A stretch of DNA of 5,526 nt, taken from positions 1-5,526 of the forward strand of contig JAAAOL010000400.1 in NCBI GenBank assembly GCA_009908885.1, given 5' to 3'. Below the pieces are notes generated by a model. The model was given only the letters and a program-made list of their open reading frames with translations, was not told the DNA's origin and searched no databases. Each line of letters begins with the position of its first letter. Position 1 is the stretch's first letter. The position numbers and the translations under genes were made by a program. The stretch is from Bacteroidota bacterium (lineage in GTDB: Bacteria > Bacteroidota > Rhodothermia > Rhodothermales > JAAAOL01). This document shows, piece after piece, positions 4,214 to 5,526 of the stretch.

Positions 4214-4986
4214 CAGTAGATCCCATCGTAGAACGAGGACAACTTCTGCATGTCGTCCTGAAACGACGCGCTGTCCCCGTACGCAGACCATGCAACGGTC
4301 TCGGCAATCTTCCCGTCGTAGTAGATGCCGCCCCGTGAGCCCAAGCGGGCGGACATCTGCGGATCGCCACTGTCGGGAGTCCCCACGAGCGCGCCACTGT
4401 CTTTGAGTGTGCCGTCGAGCCAAACCTCGTACTCGTTCGTCTCGCCGGAGCCGAGGCGGATACCGAGCAGGTGCTTCGTGTTTGCGGTAATCCCCGACGT
4501 AGTTGAGGCCACCACAAAAGTCCCCGAGCCGTTGCCCACAATAACATCGAGGTTGCCGTTGCCTGGGTTGACGAGCAGCTCGAACCCGACACGCGTGCTG
4601 GTCGCAACCAGGGTGCTGATGATGGTCTGCGCCCCGGCGGTAGCGCTCGGCTCGATGACGAACATCGCGCGCATGCCCGTGCCGTCGTGCAGGAACCTCC
4701 AGGCCGAGGCCGCGAGGCTGCTGCCCAGGTCCTGCGAGTCAGCCTCGGTGAACTTGGCCGCGCCACGGCCTCCGAGCGTTGCCTCGGTGGGCTGCTGGCT
4801 GCCGGTCGCCTGATCGAAGGTGCCGCCAAGATCGCCCTCGTTCTGGAGCGCGGTGATGCCGGTGTCGATGGTGTAGTTTTCGCGGTCGAGACGCGTCCAC
4901 AGCTTCAGGTCGGTGGAGCTGGGCACCCACGCCGCCTTCCGCCGCGCCCCGAGCACCGGGCTGACCGCGATTCCTATGCCCGGCAT
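4213..4986 (-). CDS. Concanavalin A/LamG-like phage structural protein (257 aa)
   Basis: The protein looks like a single concanavalin A-like (LamG jelly-roll) beta-sandwich, a fold phages often use in tail or head-decoration proteins to bind glycans. Visible hallmarks are an N-terminal strand LKLWTRLD (about residues 27-34), a Gly/Pro-rich stretch leading to AAKFTEADSQDL (76-87), strands MRAMFVIEP and VGFELLVNPGNGNLDVIVG in the centre, the typical YEVWLDGTLKDSG strand-turn-strand (186-198), and the family-style end GKIAETVAWS followed by a closing helix (225-257). The ATG at 4986 has an AAGGTGG ribosome site 7 bases upstream. The gene is coupled to its neighbours on both sides by overlaps. 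It precedes the beta-helix gene, which fits a receptor-binding or virion-decoration module. The fold call is from pattern; the ligand is unknown. Confidence 0.8.
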   Translation of the reverse strand: MPGIGIAVSPVLGARRKAAWVPSSTDLKLWTRLDRENYTIDTGITALQNEGDLGGTFDQATGSQQPTEATLGGRGAAKFTEADSQDLGSSLAASAWRFLHDGTGMRAMFVIEPSATAGAQTIISTLVATSTRVGFELLVNPGNGNLDVIVGNGSGTFVVASTTSGITANTKHLLGIRLGSGETNEYEVWLDGTLKDSGALVGTPDSGDPQMSARLGSRGGIYYDGKIAETVAWSAYGDSASFQDDMQKLSSFYDGIY

Positions 4987-5078
4987 CAGCGCGCCACCTT
5001 TCGGGTCCAGTGGCGAAGCTCCGCGAGCAGCACGAGGGCGTAGATGGCGGTCAGTGGGAGTTGGTGGAGCATGGTCAT
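4986..5078 (-). CDS. 30-residue single-pass membrane micro-ORF
   Basis: An ATG at 5078 opens a 30-codon frame ending in TGA at 4986. It overlaps the upstream stop as ATGA and the downstream start as TGATG, so it fills exactly the only space between those two genes. The product has a short polar start (MTMLHQ), a hydrophobic stretch at about residues 7-21 (LPLTAIYALVLLAEL), then a basic tail (RHWTRKVAR). That is the form of a small inner-membrane protein with its C-terminus in the cytoplasm. A second ATG lies two codons in, and neither start has a good Shine-Dalgarno, so translation would depend on coupling. A small holin-like or accessory membrane role is possible but unproven. The alternative is an untranslated leader for the next gene, whose ribosome site AAGGTGG lies inside this ORF. 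Confidence 0.55.
   Translation of the reverse strand: MTMLHQLPLTAIYALVLLAELRHWTRKVAR
4994..5000 (-). promoter_or_regulatory. Ribosome binding site for the LamG-like gene
   Basis: AAGGTGG on the minus strand, 7 bases before the ATG at 4986. It differs by one base from a full AAGGAGG and supports that start. It lies inside the 30-codon micro-ORF. Confidence 0.6.
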
Positions 5079-5515
5079 GTCACGATACGGAAGCCACGCG
5101 CCGCAGCGGTCACGGCGCCATCGACCTCGCCGGTTGCAGCGGTGGGCGCGTCGTCGGCCAAGGCGTCGAGGTACGCTACGAGCAGGTCGTCGAGCTTCGT
5201 GGGGTCGGTCAGCTCGTTGGTCGTGTCGCCGCCTGAGTTGGTATGCACCGCCGGCGTGTCGCCGCTGCCCTGCACGCGGTGGCGTTCGTAGACGCGCTCG
5301 CGCAGGTCCGCGAGGCCCACGAGCACGTCTGAAAGCGTCGATGCCTCGCCAAGGAGGGGTGTGTTCTTGGTGTCGTCTGCCGAATGAAAACGAGTCCCCG
5401 AGGACTTCTCCGTCATGTGGCCGAAGACAGCGTCACGGGTCTCGTTGTACCGGTCGATGAGGCTCGGCGCAGAGTATGCCGGGAAGCGCTCGACGTCGTT
5501 CTCTGTGTCCGCCAC
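5075..5515 (-). CDS. Unrecognised helical phage protein (146 aa, 5' end uncertain)
   Basis: I do not recognise this protein and assign no function. It is acidic and Thr/Ser/Asp-rich. There are two likely amphipathic helices, around residues 60-82 (TLSDVLVGLADLRERVYER) and 108-122 (TKLDDLLVAYLDALADDA), joined by a Gly/Thr/Asn-rich linker. No signal peptide or membrane segment is visible. The start used here is GTG at 5515, with no clear Shine-Dalgarno before it. The frame stays open through 5526, so the true start may lie outside the window and the gene may be cut at its 5' end. Its stop overlaps the start of the next small ORF as ATGA. Being directly upstream of lectin-like and beta-helix genes, it could be a minor virion or tail-associated protein, but that rests on position only. 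Confidence 0.75.
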   Translation of the reverse strand: MADTENDVERFPAYSAPSLIDRYNETRDAVFGHMTEKSSGTRFHSADDTKNTPLLGEASTLSDVLVGLADLRERVYERHRVQGSGDTPAVHTNSGGDTTNELTDPTKLDDLLVAYLDALADDAPTAATGEVDGAVTAAARGFRIVT

Positions 5516-5526
5516 GGAGTGCCACG

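Noticed and set aside
3614..4219. Plus-strand open frame of 201 codons
   Set aside because: Runs antisense to the beta-helix gene, whose own frame has a clear fold pattern.
4214..4423. Upstream extension of the beta-helix frame
   Set aside because: The 70 extra residues are Arg-rich shadow sequence inside the LamG-like gene; the ATG at 4213 fits the coupled-junction pattern.

Overview
The window looks like the late region of a tailed bacteriophage or prophage, running from tail/receptor-binding genes into lysis genes. It is GC-rich throughout, uses GTG starts often, and every credible gene lies on the minus strand, so transcription runs from high to low coordinates. A likely outer-membrane lipoprotein next to a holin-like gene and a lytic transglycosylase suggests a Gram-negative host. 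No integrase, tRNA, rRNA, host gene, promoter or terminator was found, so free phage and prophage cannot be told apart.

In transcription order: an unrecognised helical protein (5075-5515, possibly starting beyond the window edge); a 30-residue membrane micro-ORF (4986-5078); a concanavalin A/LamG-like protein (4213-4986); a parallel beta-helix tail-spike-like protein (3038-4213); a multi-pass holin-like membrane protein (2628-3035); a lipoprotein with an unusual 50-residue N-terminal extension (2080-2631); a cysteine-rich protein sharing a 13-residue motif with that extension (1713-2087); a small Gly/Pro-rich hydrophobic protein (1390-1716); a coiled-coil protein with a hydrophobic C-terminal tail (992-1393); a 59-residue helical protein (816-995); a lytic transglycosylase endolysin (61-816); and the first 21 codons of another gene (1-64).

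The window has essentially no non-coding DNA. Ten of the eleven gene junctions are stop/start overlaps (ATGA, GTGA, TGATG or an 8-base overlap) and the eleventh is a 2-base gap. This tiling is the main evidence for the small genes and for the chosen starts. The likely reading is one translationally coupled transcript: the lectin-like and beta-helix proteins recognise or digest a surface glycan, the holin-like protein and lipoprotein act on the two membranes, and the transglycosylase cuts peptidoglycan. Four unrecognised small genes (1713-2087, 1390-1716, 992-1393, 816-995) sit between the lipoprotein and the endolysin and are the least explained part. The most unusual signals are the shared motif with purely synonymous divergence, the ten-cysteine cluster built partly from a GATTGC hexamer repeat, and the internal duplication of a membrane segment in the holin-like gene.
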